DNA of 64,000 bases. It comes from Phytophthora quininea (taxonomy: Eukaryota > Oomycota > Peronosporomycetes > Peronosporales > Peronosporaceae). The stretch covers positions 122,603 to 186,602 of the forward strand of contig JAAVTG010000782.1 in assembly GCA_011947345.1 (NCBI GenBank), written 5' to 3'. The notes below the pieces were generated by a model, which saw only the letters and a program-made list of their open reading frames with translations, was not told where the DNA came from and did no database searches. This document shows, one piece after another, positions 21,444 to 32,163 of the stretch (within the stretch, counting starts at the first letter, position 1; every line of letters begins with the position of its first letter). The translations under genes were made by a program, and so were the position numbers.

Positions 21444-22445
21444 TCACAAAAGATTTCCACCAACAGCTCTCTCTGCTGCCTGGGCCAGTATCCCAGGAGG
21501 AATTGTTCCTTCATCAACCAAACATTTGGCAATGTCCAAATACTTGCTGCGACGACTGTGGTGATTCTGCTGTGGATCCGCTCGTAAAATATTGCCAATG
21601 GAGTCCACAGAGATTAGAACCGTGTCGAGCAGGAATTTGACGACCGCAACACTGGTCGCCGCTAGAACCGCGCCGTTCACTGCCTGTGCTGATGCAAGCT
21701 GCTTCGCAAACAGCCACTTCACCGACTTCAAACAGGCATTTCGAGCGGCAGCTACGAACGCTTCGTCAAGCGATTGTGACGAAATCTTCCCAGTGCTGTG
21801 TAAGAACTCGAGTACGCCGATACGATCTGTGTCTGCTGCAGCCACGACAGCGTCTCCAGTCAAATTCGAAACCCAAAAACCATGCTCGAACAGGTACTTG
21901 ACGCTGGCTGGTCTTCCGTAGCGCGCCGTGTGGGCAAACAAGTCGTCCCGTGTCCAAACGTATGCGTTGGCAAGTCCACGGAAGCGCTCGTGGATTAGCT
22001 GCACAATGGCATGCTGTCCTTCTGCTGCCGCTTGATCGACAGCTTTCGTGATATGCCAATGGATTCCGTCAGGAGTCAGCTGCACTTTCACCACTTCGAC
22101 ATGACCTCCTGAAATGGCGTTCGAGAGAGCACGCACACCAAAACCCGGTCCCGATACGTTCCTTGAGAGAAGTTCAACGACGTCGACGAAACCTCGAGCA
22201 GCGGCAATGTTCAATACAACGTGGCGAACACGATCTCTGTCGCCACAATCTTCGAAAAGCAACGCTACAGGTAGAGCCTTTGACGTGTCCATTCGATCCA
22301 GCAGCTTTTGCAGAGGATAGCAGTCCGATCGGCCGAGCAATCGCTTTAAGTCTTCCATTTGACCTGTTCGAGCAGCTTTGACGCTTGCTTCGACCGAAGT
22401 CATCGATAAGTCCTCCAACATTTCAACCACGTTGAGTAAAACCAT
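21444..22445 (-). CDS. Ankyrin-repeat protein, C-terminally altered (right copy)
   Basis: This ORF encodes 333 aa from ATG at 22445. The first 310 residues are nearly identical to the protein at 12837-13916 (for example S for N in TSVEASVK, G for E in NVSGPGFG). The arm of the inverted duplication ends inside the gene. The last codons therefore come from the breakpoint and give a shorter tail (GTIPPGILAQAAERAVGGN) and an earlier stop. Ankyrin units are otherwise intact, so it may still be functional. Same inferred role as its twin, protein-protein interaction. Confidence 0.75.
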   Translation of the reverse strand: MVLLNVVEMLEDLSMTSVEASVKAARTGQMEDLKRLLGRSDCYPLQKLLDRMDTSKALPVALLFEDCGDRDRVRHVVLNIAAARGFVDVVELLSRNVSGPGFGVRALSNAISGGHVEVVKVQLTPDGIHWHITKAVDQAAAEGQHAIVQLIHERFRGLANAYVWTRDDLFAHTARYGRPASVKYLFEHGFWVSNLTGDAVVAAADTDRIGVLEFLHSTGKISSQSLDEAFVAAARNACLKSVKWLFAKQLASAQAVNGAVLAATSVAVVKFLLDTVLISVDSIGNILRADPQQNHHSRRSKYLDIAKCLVDEGTIPPGILAQAAERAVGGNLL

Positions 22446-22618
22446 CGTAGATCGACGACGGGAGACACAGCTTGAGGCACTACTTATCGGAAGACTCGGT
22501 GCGTGGACTAATCTCTTTACCCGCCGAGATTCGCTGGTGGTTAGTGTCGCGGGTGCTCATGGTCTGAAGAAACAAATCAATATATTAGCTGACGCAAAAT
22601 GACTAGGAAGAAAATAAA

Positions 22619-22969
22619 CTACTCAAACTTGCCGTGAAAACTCCTTTTCACTTGCTCATCCTGCAGCTTCTGGTGGTGTAGAATAGTTGATGTGAGCGCG
22701 AGGTTTTGACTTGGAGCACTGCACGCTCGAGAGTGAGCTGAAGGAATTTGTCTGCCATCGATAGTCGATCGGATGTGCGTTCACGACGATCAAGCTCTGC
22801 TCGAGCTCTGGGTAGTATTGTCTTGTGCAGTTTTCTTTCAAGGTGTCGTCGCTCCTGGATCATATCTGCCAGCTTCATCTTCTTGAGGAACGCAGTCGGA
22901 CCATTTTTACGGTGCTTTTTCGCGTTTCCACTCGGCTTTGACTAGCTTGGCATCGTGGTGGCTGTCCAT
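22619..22969 (-). pseudogene. Short basic coiled-coil protein, frame-broken (right copy)
   Basis: Inverted copy of 12312-12663, with ATG at 22969 and the stop corresponding to 22619-22621. It shares the AAAAA-run break near 22917. It has a second break near 22710, where one G present in the left copy is missing (ctccaagtc instead of ctccgaagtc). This removes the C-terminal helix from the frame. It is more damaged than the left copy and unlikely to be functional unless both breaks are sequence errors. Confidence 0.4.
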
Positions 22970-23561
22970 GCCTGCTGCTGAAGAACGGCACTTGAGACGG
23001 AAGGAACATTACGTTCACAACGTCGACCACCTCAAATTACAGGATCTTCAGCGACGAGAATCGAGGAATTGGCCCGGCCTGGAGCAGCAAATGACGCACT
23101 TCAGCGATATTAATGGAAACGATCTCCAAACGAGCCAATGCATGATGTATGAGCTGTTCGAAAGCCAAAGGCCCAGCGTCCGGTAGCCCAACAGATAGTG
23201 TTCAGCCGCTGATTCCGCGGAACCGCTGCCTGTGCTCGCTCAGCTCCTTCACCGCTAAGTGTTCGCAGAGCCAAGTCTCGTGCAATCCTTGAGCATTCCT
23301 GGGATTTCTGACGAACTGAGTCCGACCAAATCGATGGACGGCTGAAAGATGTTGTCACGGACAACAAAAGCGCCGTAAACAAATTAACGGAGACGTTCCC
23401 GATAACAGACAGGAGGAAAGTTATCTTCGCAGTCGATGCCAGGGCGAAGAAACTCTGTGGTCTTTTCCTTCGGTTCGCAGCGGACAACTTCGGCGACAGC
23501 TCCATCCCATATCTCAACTTACCTGCTTCGACCAAGTACCTGTCAAGGACAACCAAGTGCC

Positions 23562-23834
23562 ATGAAGTTCACTGCTCTCGCCGTCGCCGCACTCGTCGCC
23601 ACTGTCGCTGCTGCCGACAACCAGCCCAATCCAGCTCTACGAGCTCTCGCCGACACTAACGCCGCCGCCCCGAACGCTGTGGCACCTGCTGGTGGGGCTC
23701 CTGAGCACAAGGTCGCCAAGGACGACAAGAAGAAGGAGCAGTGGGGCTGGGGACCGGGCTTCGGCTGGGGAACGGGGCCGTGGGGAATGGGACCGTGGGG
23801 CCGAGGCTGGTGGGGCCGCGGCTGGGGCTGGTAG
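23562..23834 (+). CDS. Small secreted Gly/Trp-rich protein (right copy)
   Basis: This ORF encodes 90 aa and is the near-identical twin of 11444-11716. It has the same 18-residue signal peptide and Gly/Trp tail, with one visible change in the tail (GWGTGPWG for GWGMGPWG). Conservation of the full frame in both arms, while the neighbouring coiled-coil ORF decays, suggests this peptide is retained by selection or that the duplication is very recent. Confidence 0.75.
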   Translation: MKFTALAVAALVATVAAADNQPNPALRALADTNAAAPNAVAPAGGAPEHKVAKDDKKKEQWGWGPGFGWGTGPWGMGPWGRGWWGRGWGW

Positions 23835-24017
23835 AGCTCTCTAGCCTGGTCAAGCAAACGCTTTTCCGTCTTCTGCATCCCCATTGCAGACAGACTCTAA
23901 TGGAAATGAAGGTTTCCCTCGATTTCTTTGCTTTATTTGACTGCGATCTTGCATGGAACTTCAACATCCTCATGGTCATCACGAATGATGACGGCATATC
24001 TTTGACTTCAACTTTAG

Positions 24018-24644
24018 ACAAGGCCGTGCTGTGCCCGGAAGAGCCCTGAAATTTATTGAGAATGAGCAGTTGCTGCAATTACAATGTGTTTGTTGGTGAT
24101 GAGGTGCGATGTTGTTTACGCTTAGCTTGTGAAGATATTCGGCAGTTGGTGTCAACGTTAATTTCCCGATTGTATTTGCTGCAGATTGCCGTCGCGAAAT
24201 AACATTAGAGGCTTCTTTATTGGTTCTGCCGTAGTGTACAGTAGAGCAGTTGACGACTACCAAACTTCGTGAAATTGCTGCCACATCCCCCCCGTGAGTT
24301 TGGGTTCTATCTGGCTTTGTTGTGCGGAAATTACGCGTACTGCTGCTTGTCGCTTGAACTCTTCTTAAAAAACAACATTACTTTATTATACTTGGAATTT
24401 GCTCTTGCAGTGAGGTCCTCTTATTGCTTGTACATAGGAAGAGTGTTCTAGCTTGAGCTAGCCTTAGAGGTCGAAGATGATTTATCGCGTCAGGCAGACC
24501 GAAAGCAAAAATACGGCTGGGTTTTAAGATTTCGAGCTGGGTAATTTTTTCTTGCAATGAAAATTTGAGCGAAAGTGATCATAACGTTTTTGAGAAAGTA
24601 GATTTTCTTGCTCAAAGAGAGTCGAGGTAGACTTCAATGAACTC
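24018..24644. other. AT-rich spacer
   Basis: Nothing is recognised in this 0.6-kb stretch beyond short ORFs without family resemblance. It begins exactly where the right arm of the inverted duplication ends. Confidence 0.4.
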
Positions 24645-25703
24645 TTAAAGCAATAAAAATCTACCAAAACGAGTCCATCTTCTGTTCCTCTGGCGACAAG
24701 TCGTCTGACCAAAACTCCTCGAAGACGTCTTCGTCCGGCTGAATCCACAGCTTATTGATGGCGATACTTCGAGCCATTCGCGCCTGAAGTTCATGAAGCG
24801 GTAGTGCGGACGAAGTGCCGTCTTGAATTCCAGAGATAGTTTTTCCAGGCCAGTGAACGTTGTCACCAGATCAAAATCTGCTTCTGCTCCCACCATGAGA
24901 TTGCACTGCCGTTGATCCAGTTCGTCGACAATGCGCTTTTGCCGCAGAGATGGATCAAACACTCTCAAACGGAACTGGTCGCCGGTCTTGTCGTAGATGA
25001 AGCTGACCTGGAAATTGTCGAGCGCTCGCTTCAGAGGCTCAAACAGCAGCAGACCGTTTCGAACACTGTCAATGTCGTCGAGGTCGCGGTCGGAAATCAC
25101 ACCCCGCAGGTGGTTCTGCGGTCGAAAGAAAAGCGCAGCCGCGACCAACTCGGGTGGGAACGCCACGTTCAGCAGCATACAGCGTCGCATTCCTCCGGTT
25201 TGAAGCACGTCACAGTGATATGCCTCGCTCAAGCGCTTCTCCAACTTCGTCTTGTCCGTCAGTACCTGATTGTTCAACTGCCAAATCGCGTGACTATCAA
25301 GAAACCACCGTTCTTGGCGACACTGAGTCACGACCAGCATATGGATGTGTTTCTCGACAGGCATCCGCTTTGCGTTCTTCTCCTTCAGGCATTCCCGAAT
25401 TGTTTTCCGGATACATTTCCCCACCGTCGATGATCGTCTGGACTGCGGGGAAGAAAGTTTCTAGCTCGTCGGCATCGCTGCGTGGCATCCACTTGCCTGC
25501 TGGCGTCACGGTGAGGAATAACTTGACTTTGTGCGCAGGAAGTGTGTGTCCTAGGACCTCCTTGACCTCTTGGATTAACGCGGACACCAGTTTGTTTGGG
25601 TCGATGAAAACACCAAACTTCTCCCCGAGGGCCCACTTCAGCGCATCGAAGTTTGATCAGGGTGGGCTGCTTAATGCAAGTCCAGCAAGACAGGAATATC
25701 GTT
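24645..25703 (-). pseudogene. Crinkler (CRN)-type effector relic
   Basis: The minus strand carries the hallmarks of a CRN N-terminus. There is a ubiquitin-like segment (about 25640-25520) with a variant of the LFLAK signature (VKLFLTVTPAGKW), a gap, then the HVLVxxP-type motif that ends the DWL region (as IHMLVV, about 25350). About 200 residues of unclassified C-terminal domain follow, to 24645. The N-terminal and C-terminal parts are in different frames (break between about 25424 and 25370), and no convincing initiator ATG precedes the first part. CRN proteins are modular host-nucleus-targeted effectors of oomycetes. This copy is at least frame-broken and probably non-functional. The C-terminal class is not recognised. 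Confidence 0.6.
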
Positions 25704-25740
25704 GATGACAAAATCAAAATGAGAGCAATGACTTTGGCAC

Positions 25741-26320
25741 GTGAATTTGTCAATCAATCTCATCGATGCCAGTTCCTGTCATTTAAGATTTTTGTGGATG
25801 TTGAGAGATGGTGACTTCTGTGCCGTAGTCGTTCGAGAACTCGGTAACTGCGTCCTTATGCGGATGCAACCTGCGTTAAAGAAGACCGGGATTGAAGAGA
25901 TGATTAGAATTGAAGCGAAGACAATTGGCTCCAACGGACCACTCAGTAGCGACCAGTACTCTGTACCGTTGGAAAGCATTGTAAACTATGAGACGGTCAA
26001 GCGAGGTTTGTCGAGCGCTGGTCAACATTTGTTTTTGCTCTAAGGGCCTCGTGGGTTTGGAAAGACAACAATTGCTGAAGGCATTTGCAACTGGGCCACC
26101 ACTGAGCTGAACGTCAAGTGCGTCTTTATTAAGCTGAACAAGCTGCATGTGGCGGGAGACAAAGCATTTTGGAGGTTTATCGGGAAGTTGTCGATAGGGA
26201 GAGCATTTGCAGTGACGCAAATTTGTACGTGGAACTGGTTGAGAACTGCGTCAAATCCGAGGGAAGAAAGTTTTGTCTAATCATCAACGAAATGGATCGC
26301 CATTTCAGTAATTAGTGATT
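25741..26320 (+). pseudogene. Relic of a P-loop NTPase gene
   Basis: An ORF from 25741 ends at TAA 26041-26043. In the same frame it is followed at once by a Walker A motif (GPRGFGKTT) and a helix. A frame-shifted piece has a Walker-B-like strand (FCLIINEMD, about 26275-26300). The order and spacing fit an AAA/STAND-like ATPase whose middle has been lost or broken by one nonsense codon and at least one indel. It lies back-to-back with the crinkler relic. Some crinkler C-termini carry P-loop NTPase modules, so a shared origin is possible but not shown. Confidence 0.5.
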
Positions 26321-26477
26321 TCCTTGACGTACTTCGAAAGTGGAAGATGGAAGATGAAAAGTGAACACATTTGTGGGTTTCTTGGCATTTGAAGCTACGA
26401 GTTTGACGGATCACTAGTAGAACTATCGTGGAGACTCGCTCTTCAATGTTTTCAACTTGATACAGATCAGCCCGTTC

Positions 26478-27053
26478 TCAGTTGAGCAGATGAGTGGCTT
26501 CTTCAAGCTGCTTGAGCCGCGCTAGTCTCTTCCTGAGCCTCTTCAGGTAGGGATCATGCAGTATTCCCAAGGTGCCCCTGGTGTGTTTGGATCGATGATT
26601 CGATACCTTGTTGATTCCAGCAATTGGAATATGGAACAGGCTGAATGACGACCGCTTCATCTTCCGGCTCGTAGTTGCTGCTCCGCCCCACGAGAACTGA
26701 GTGCAGGCCGAGAGTTTGCTTCTTGGCGTTCATCGTTTTGATATTCATTGAGCTCGCGTACCCAACCGGAGTAGTCTGCGGCCACCGCCATTTACCTAGC
26801 GGGGAGGAGCACGACGTTCGAGAGCACTGCGTGAGCGAGATGCAGTCGGCGAACGCAATTTATCATGAAAATGCAAGCAGGATAAGGGCACCGGCCGAAA
26901 TAGCAGCGGCGGCAACGCTTGCTGTTTATAGACTGACTGCTTGAAGTAACTTCGCGCAAATAGCTCCTGTGGATATGATGCACTTCATGAAGCATTTCAC
27001 AGCTGCAGCAGGATTGCCGTCGTTCCATTTCGAAAAAGCACAAGGAGCATTTT
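26478..27053 (-). pseudogene. Inverted partial copy of the promoter and 5' end of the gene at 38382
   Basis: Bases 26658-27053, read on the minus strand, match 38130-38520 at roughly 95%. The match covers about 250 bp upstream of the ATG and the first 45 codons (MAVAADYSGWVRELNEYQ). Similarity stops abruptly after codons for RKMK. The copy then runs into unrelated sequence that stays open to 26478 and encodes a basic helix (PYLKRLRKRLARLKQLEEAT). One G is missing from a GGGGG run relative to the source copy, which breaks the fused frame. It is a truncated duplicate, possibly a chimeric transcription unit. Confidence 0.65.
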
Positions 27054-28805
27054 GAGGGAAAAGTCATGACACGTTAAGTATCAGCGTAGCACGGTGTGCT
27101 GCTGCAATACAACCATAGTGACTGCGCGTCAATTCAAATGAAAACAACCTTACCAAAGAAAAAACAATTTGAAAAACTTCCACTTGAGCTGGCCACAACA
27201 ACGTTTCCTACGCGGCAAACCCACCGTTGGTGGTCTGAACATGCATCTAGGTTGTCGACACCTGCGCGCGTGTCGAAGCTGTGCGCTCGGCGCAATCTAC
27301 CGTTCAAACTTGGCAAAACGTGGCTGCGTTCGACTGGAGGCACGCGTTCGGACAGACTAACTAAAAGTCAAGTCAGCATAGTTGTTGCTTGCCTCAAAAG
27401 CATCGTCACTCGAGTCGCAGACCTAATGGCTACGAGCGATTGAAGACACGCGTCTTCCGAACAGGAGACGCTGCTGCTGAGCGGGGGCAGCACCTGGTGG
27501 CATCACAGCAGCGGTTGATGATTTCTCCGGCCCCATTGAATTTACCACTTGCAAGCGCCGAGCATTAGCAACGCGCCTCAACTCGCCGAGCAGCGGCACT
27601 GCTCCCCGCCGCGTGGAAATGGACATCCGGGCAGACAGATGAGCCTCGGGCTCCGCCTCCGGATCTCCTCGGCAGGACGAATCTGCAGACGACGGAGCCG
27701 GCGAGCTATGCGGAGTGAATCTCGCGGCGCCGCATGCGACAGTCGCAAAGACGATCTCAGGCTTGCCCAAGGACTGGGCGAGATCGGTCGTCATGGCGAC
27801 GGCGTTCGTTGAAGCGCGAGCAAAGCTGCGCCGGCGGCACCGCTTTGTCCACACCGAGCACGCGGCTTCGAACACCGCTGTCCAGTGTCCACCGGAGCGA
27901 GCGCTTCCCTCTCGGCGGGGATTTGCGCCGTGTTGGCCAAACTGAAGACAGCGCGGCGAGATATCCCGCTCTCATTCGCGCGTGCCGCGGGCCAATGCGC
28001 TCGGTCAGCTCGGTCAGCTCGGACGAAGGCGCCGGACGAAAATGTGCTGGGGGCGCTGGGCGGCAGGACTTGGCCCAAAATCGCGGGCAGCAGCGCGGAG
28101 CGTCGGGAGAACAGCACCAGCGCGACGGCGGCAATGTGACTGCACCGCTGCTGGCCGAGTCCATTGGCGCTTGCCGCTGCCGCGTCGCACATCTCGCCCG
28201 TCGTGAGTGGCGGCAACGTGAGCGCGCGCGGCGATTTGAACCAGGTCGCGTCACTGTCGACGAGCGGAGATGCGCCTCATCGGTCGTAAAGTCGATATTT
28301 AAGGTCGACGGCCACACCATTTCTGTTTTTGTAGCACCTATTAAATCACCATGTTCCCATAACTCAACCGCTACGACTTAACCGTGTTTCTGGTGTTGCA
28401 TCTGGGTCACCCGGCTATGCGCGAAAAGGGTCCACGCGGTGCCATTCCTGTCCTCCATTGGTCCACCCCGTAGGGTCTAGGGTTTAGCTGGAACCACTCA
28501 CGCGCAGCGCCGGCAAAAAGTGGCTGCATGGAGACCTCGCCTGACCCGGGGGTCAGCCCCGGAACGCCGGCGGCCATTTCGCATTGCCTCTCGACGGCCG
28601 CAGCCTCGCGCCTTCCATTGGGCCTCGCCACGCCAGCGCCAAGCAAGCGCAAACCACACGCCGTCCGGACGCAAGTCCAGTCGCCTCGAACTTCGGCCAC
28701 CCCGCTTCAGCTCGGTCGCAGCACGGCCAGGCTCGCCTCGAACCGGAACACCCCGCCGCGCACAATCCGATCCGCCGCGTTAAACGCACACCCGCCACTG
28801 CAGCC
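27054..28805. other. Long non-annotated stretch upstream of the first zinc-repeat gene
   Basis: No gene is recognised. Several overlapping GC-rich ORFs exist on both strands. The most protein-like is on the minus strand at about 27423-27793 (MTTDLAQSLGKPEIVF onward), but it has no family match I can name. The last 400 bp probably contain the promoter and 5' UTR of the gene starting at 28806. Confidence 0.3.
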
Positions 28806-29558
28806 ATGGCCGCCAAGACGCACTTGGACTTCATCCTCAACCCGGAGATCCCGTCGACGCTGCCGACACTGCCGTCGTTGGGATGCCCACCGCCGCCGCC
28901 TGCCTGTCGCCGAGCTCGGTCTCGGGCTGGAACGGCGAGCAGGCTGTGCTGACGGCGCTGCTGCAGACCGCCCCGCGCACGCCGGTGCTGCGCTGCAAAC
29001 GCGCGGCGCAGCCGCTGCCCAGCCTGGGCACGCAGGACTGCAAGAAGATCCGCACCACGATGCTGCCGTCGCTGTTCGTGCCGACGGCGGTGACGTCCCC
29101 ATGGTCACGAGCTCGGAAGGAGAGAGCTCGGACGCCGAGCACTCGTCGGCGTCGCCCAAGACCGCGGCGCACAAGAAGAAGACGCGGCTCTGCAAGGAGA
29201 AGGGCTGCACCAGCCTGGCGGTCTCGCGCCGCAGCTGCGTGCGCCACGGCGGCGGCTCGCGCTGCACGTTCGAGGGCTGCACCAACGGCGCCAAGCTGCG
29301 CAACCGCTGCTTCCAGCACGGCGGCTCCACCACCTGCCTGGCCGCGGGCTGCAACAGCAAGGCCAAGCGCTACGGCTACTGCTGGTCGCACGGTGGCGGC
29401 CGCATCTGCAGCCGCGAGGGCTGTGTCAAGGTGGCGGCACAGGGCGGTTCCTGTTGGGCCCACGGCGGCGGCAACCGCTGCCGGCTCGAGGGCTGCAGCA
29501 AGCGCTCGTACCAAAGTACGGCTACTACTGCAAGGCCCACGCCGCCCACAACGTGTGA
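28806..29558 (+). CDS. WRKY19-like HGGG zinc-repeat protein (first of tandem pair)
   Basis: The protein is about 250 aa from ATG 28806 (MAAKTHLDFILNPE), spread over four frames with breaks near 28880, 29097 and 29514. Each is repaired by one base (GGG, CCCC, and a lost G in SYQK by comparison with the paralogue at 31168). The C-terminal half has five Cys/His repeats of the form C-x4-GC-...-C-x2-HGGG (CVRHGGGSRCTFEGC, YGYCWSHGGG, CWAHGGGNRC). This repeat is known from the N-terminus of plant WRKY19 and from many oomycete proteins annotated after it. It probably binds zinc and acts in the nucleus. No WRKY domain is present. A paralogue follows 1.6 kb downstream. Confidence 0.75.
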
Positions 29559-31167
29559 GGTCGTGCAACACAGGCAGGCAGCAGCTATTTATTCGGACCT
29601 GTATGAAAGAGGAAGCCGTCGGTAGTCTAGTTCAGAGAGCCTGGGCTTCCCTCGTAAATTTGTTAACAAGAGTTGAGTTGGCGACAGCAACAGCCTTTCA
29701 GCCTCGTCGTGCCGGTCCTCGAGCGCCAGTGGCTCTCGCCGCGCGTGACGCTCGATGCGCATCGCGAAGGGAGCCGTCGGGGCATCCTCCTTTTGTTCTT
29801 GTCGTGCATGCAGCGACAGAAACCTTTCCGAGCAGCGCCGTCGGAGCCCGCGCGGCCGTCGTTGAAATGACGCGGCGCGACCGACCGGCCTCGATTGGCG
29901 GCGGCCACGCTGACGCCCCGCAACCATCTCGGCCTTGGTGGCCCTCGCCAAACACGCATCAAAGTGCCGGTGTCGGCACAGCCCCTGACGGAGACCGCAT
30001 GGTCAGAGATTTGCGCGTGCATTCAAAGCCGGAAGCGCAAGATTCTTTTTCGTTCTGGTGTGCAAAACTGAAGCAGCCGTTTAACACATCGGTCGGCCGC
30101 GCTCGCCGGACAGAGCGCCGAGCGAGCTCTGCAAAGGCGCCTCGGCGGCGAGTCCGAGCGAGCTCTGCAAAGGCGCCTCGGCGGCGAGTCCGAGCGAGCC
30201 ACCGACAATGCCTCTCAGGCCTGGGTCCGTCGCTCGATCGTCGTGTGGCGAAGTCCATCGTCAACAGCAGCGCAAGGACCGACGGGGATGCCGCTTTCCC
30301 TCAGGATAGCCAAACCTGGATTCCAGCGCACGCAGGTGATGGCGTCCGCTGCCGCCGAGATGGGAGTCGCCGTCGCCGCCACCCGCTTCGCTGCAGGACG
30401 GCAACAAGGCAGCGCCTTGCACTGCTTGGGCCGCAGGAAGCCAGAGTGTTTTGCTGCACGGCGAGGGCAAGTTGATGCGTTCCGGCGCGAACTGTTGGAG
30501 TAGTCGCCCTCTCGTCGCGGCGCGTCACGCGGGCTGTTTGGCCTCTGTCCGTTTTTACCGGTGTTTCGACGACCCCTTGCTGCGGACCGAGCTCCTCGGC
30601 TCGACCTCCTGCACAGCTCGCAAACTACTGTGCGTTTGGATAGACTACGACAGCTTCGGTGCGAATCTCGTGATGCAGCGAGCGTGGAGGTCGGTGTCCG
30701 TTGGCGGGCTCACTTTCTCGCCAGGCCGCTGATTCGCATCAACTCGGGAATCTCTGCACAACGTTTTCAAGCGCCCAACTCATTGCAAGTTCTCTGTGCC
30801 GCTGAAGTGCTGCAAGCCCGAGCCGTCTTAACACCGCGCCAGCTGGTTGCCCATGCGGCTTGAGCTCCACCACCAGCACGCTCGCTGCCGATTTGTGTGA
30901 GCCGCGCATCGTGTTGCCTTTGCTCTCCAATTGGCCGTTGCCGCCGGGCGAGGCGCGTCACGCTCGCGCATCCCGGTGCAGCGGAGAGCGTCACGGCTTG
31001 CTGCGCCAATAAGCTGCACCTTGCTCGACGCCCCATCCTCGCGCTGCTTGTTTCCAGGCCCCCAAAGTCTTCAGTCTGCAACATCCGCCCCAAAGCCCGA
31101 AGCGCAGTGCCATTCCGCAATTGCACCGGTGCCGTGCACTTCAACTAAGCAGTCCACCAACAACGAA
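29559..31167. other. Spacer between the two zinc-repeat genes, with a 36-bp tandem duplication
   Basis: No gene is recognised. Long ORFs here run through GC-rich sequence and look spurious. Around 30119-30200 a 36-bp unit (gcgagctctgcaaaggcg...) is present twice in tandem. The last few hundred bases are the likely 5' region of the gene at 31168. Confidence 0.4.
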
Positions 31168-31817
31168 ATGGCGGACAAGACGACGCTGGCCTTCATCTTG
31201 AATCCGTCGCAGTTGCACACGCCGTCGCTCGGCAGCAGCAGCACGTCCGATTCGCCCACCATGTCTCCGCTCAGTAAGAGCGACATGGGCTCGTCCGACT
31301 CGGACGCCACCGTCGAGGCGGGTCTGCACATCAACGGCCGCAATCTGCTCTCGGGCGCCGTCATCGCGGAGAAGCGCGTGAGTCAGCTGCTGGCCATCGG
31401 CAACCACCACGGCAAGATGCGGGTCCGCAAGTCCTCCATCTGCGCCCAGGAGGACTGTCCCCGCGCCGCCGTCTCGCGCGGTCGCTGCGTGCGCCACGGC
31501 GGTGGCTCTCGGTGCACGTACCCGGACTGCACGCACGGAGCGCGGCTGTACAACCGCTGCTTCCACCACGGAGGCTGCAAGCTGTGCAAGATCGCCGGCT
31601 GCACCAGCAAGGCCAAGCGCTACGGCTACTGCTGGTCGCACGGCGGCGGCCACATTTGCGACGCCCCGGCTGCCAGAAGGTGGCAGCCCCCGGCGGCTTC
31701 TGCTGGGCCCACGGCGGCGGCAATCGATGCAAGATGGACGGCTGTAACCGCCGCTCGTACCAGAAGCACAACTACTTTTGCAAGCAGCACAACATGGGGC
31801 AGACCAAGGCTCCGTGA
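31168..31817 (+). CDS. WRKY19-like HGGG zinc-repeat protein (second of tandem pair)
   Basis: The protein is about 216 aa from ATG 31168 (MADKTTLAFILNPSQ), aligned in design with its neighbour: the same N-terminal FILNP motif, a Ser-rich linker and five Cys/His HGGG repeats (CVRHGGGSRCTYPDC, CFHHGGCKLC, CWSHGGGHIC, CWAHGGGNRC). One break near 31668 (ccggctgcc, expected ccgggctgcc) separates the last two repeats. Adding one G restores the frame through to TGA 31815-31817 (SYQKHNYFCKQHNMG). aataaa lies at 31869-31874. A nuclear zinc-binding regulator is the likely role, by family. The shared layout indicates a local tandem duplication. Confidence 0.78.
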
Positions 31818-32163
31818 AGCGAAGAGCAAGCGATCAAGTTGAAGTTGTCGTTAGTAGTGTGAAGGCCTAATAAATTATTATTCTACGTCGAAGTTATCGC
31901 TAAGTGTTATCTTCTGAAGTTGATCATCTTGGATAGACCGACGGTGAGCGAATTGCTCACCTGGATCGCGACGAACACTTATGCTCACAGCGAGCACTTG
32001 CTGAGCCCCAAGAACCACTTCAACTGCGACCGAAAAATAGTTACTTCTATTATAAATCGGTGGTCACTGCAACGGTCGAGTCGCATAAATAGTCTGCGAG
32101 GGCACGTCGTTTGTCTGCAGACGAACGCGTGCATATCGGAGCCCGACGCATTTCCTCCTCACG

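Larger units (their letters stand above)
21440..24017. repeat. Right arm of the 2.6-kb inverted duplication
   Basis: This is the reverse complement of 11264-13862. Visible differences include a deletion of about 18 bp near the inner end (the ankyrin gene loses the region encoding ANCGGA), a one-base loss in the coiled-coil ORF near 22710, and a few substitutions. Confidence 0.9.

Noticed and set aside
27757..28320. Overlapping ORFs of 141-215 codons on both strands
   Set aside because: Several frames are open at once because of high GC content. None shows a recognisable fold or motif, so none is annotated as a gene.
28883..30475. 530-codon Ala/Arg-rich ORF across the first zinc-repeat gene and spacer
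   Set aside because: It only partly overlaps the real frame of the zinc-repeat protein (its first part) and then continues in GC-rich non-coding sequence with no family pattern.
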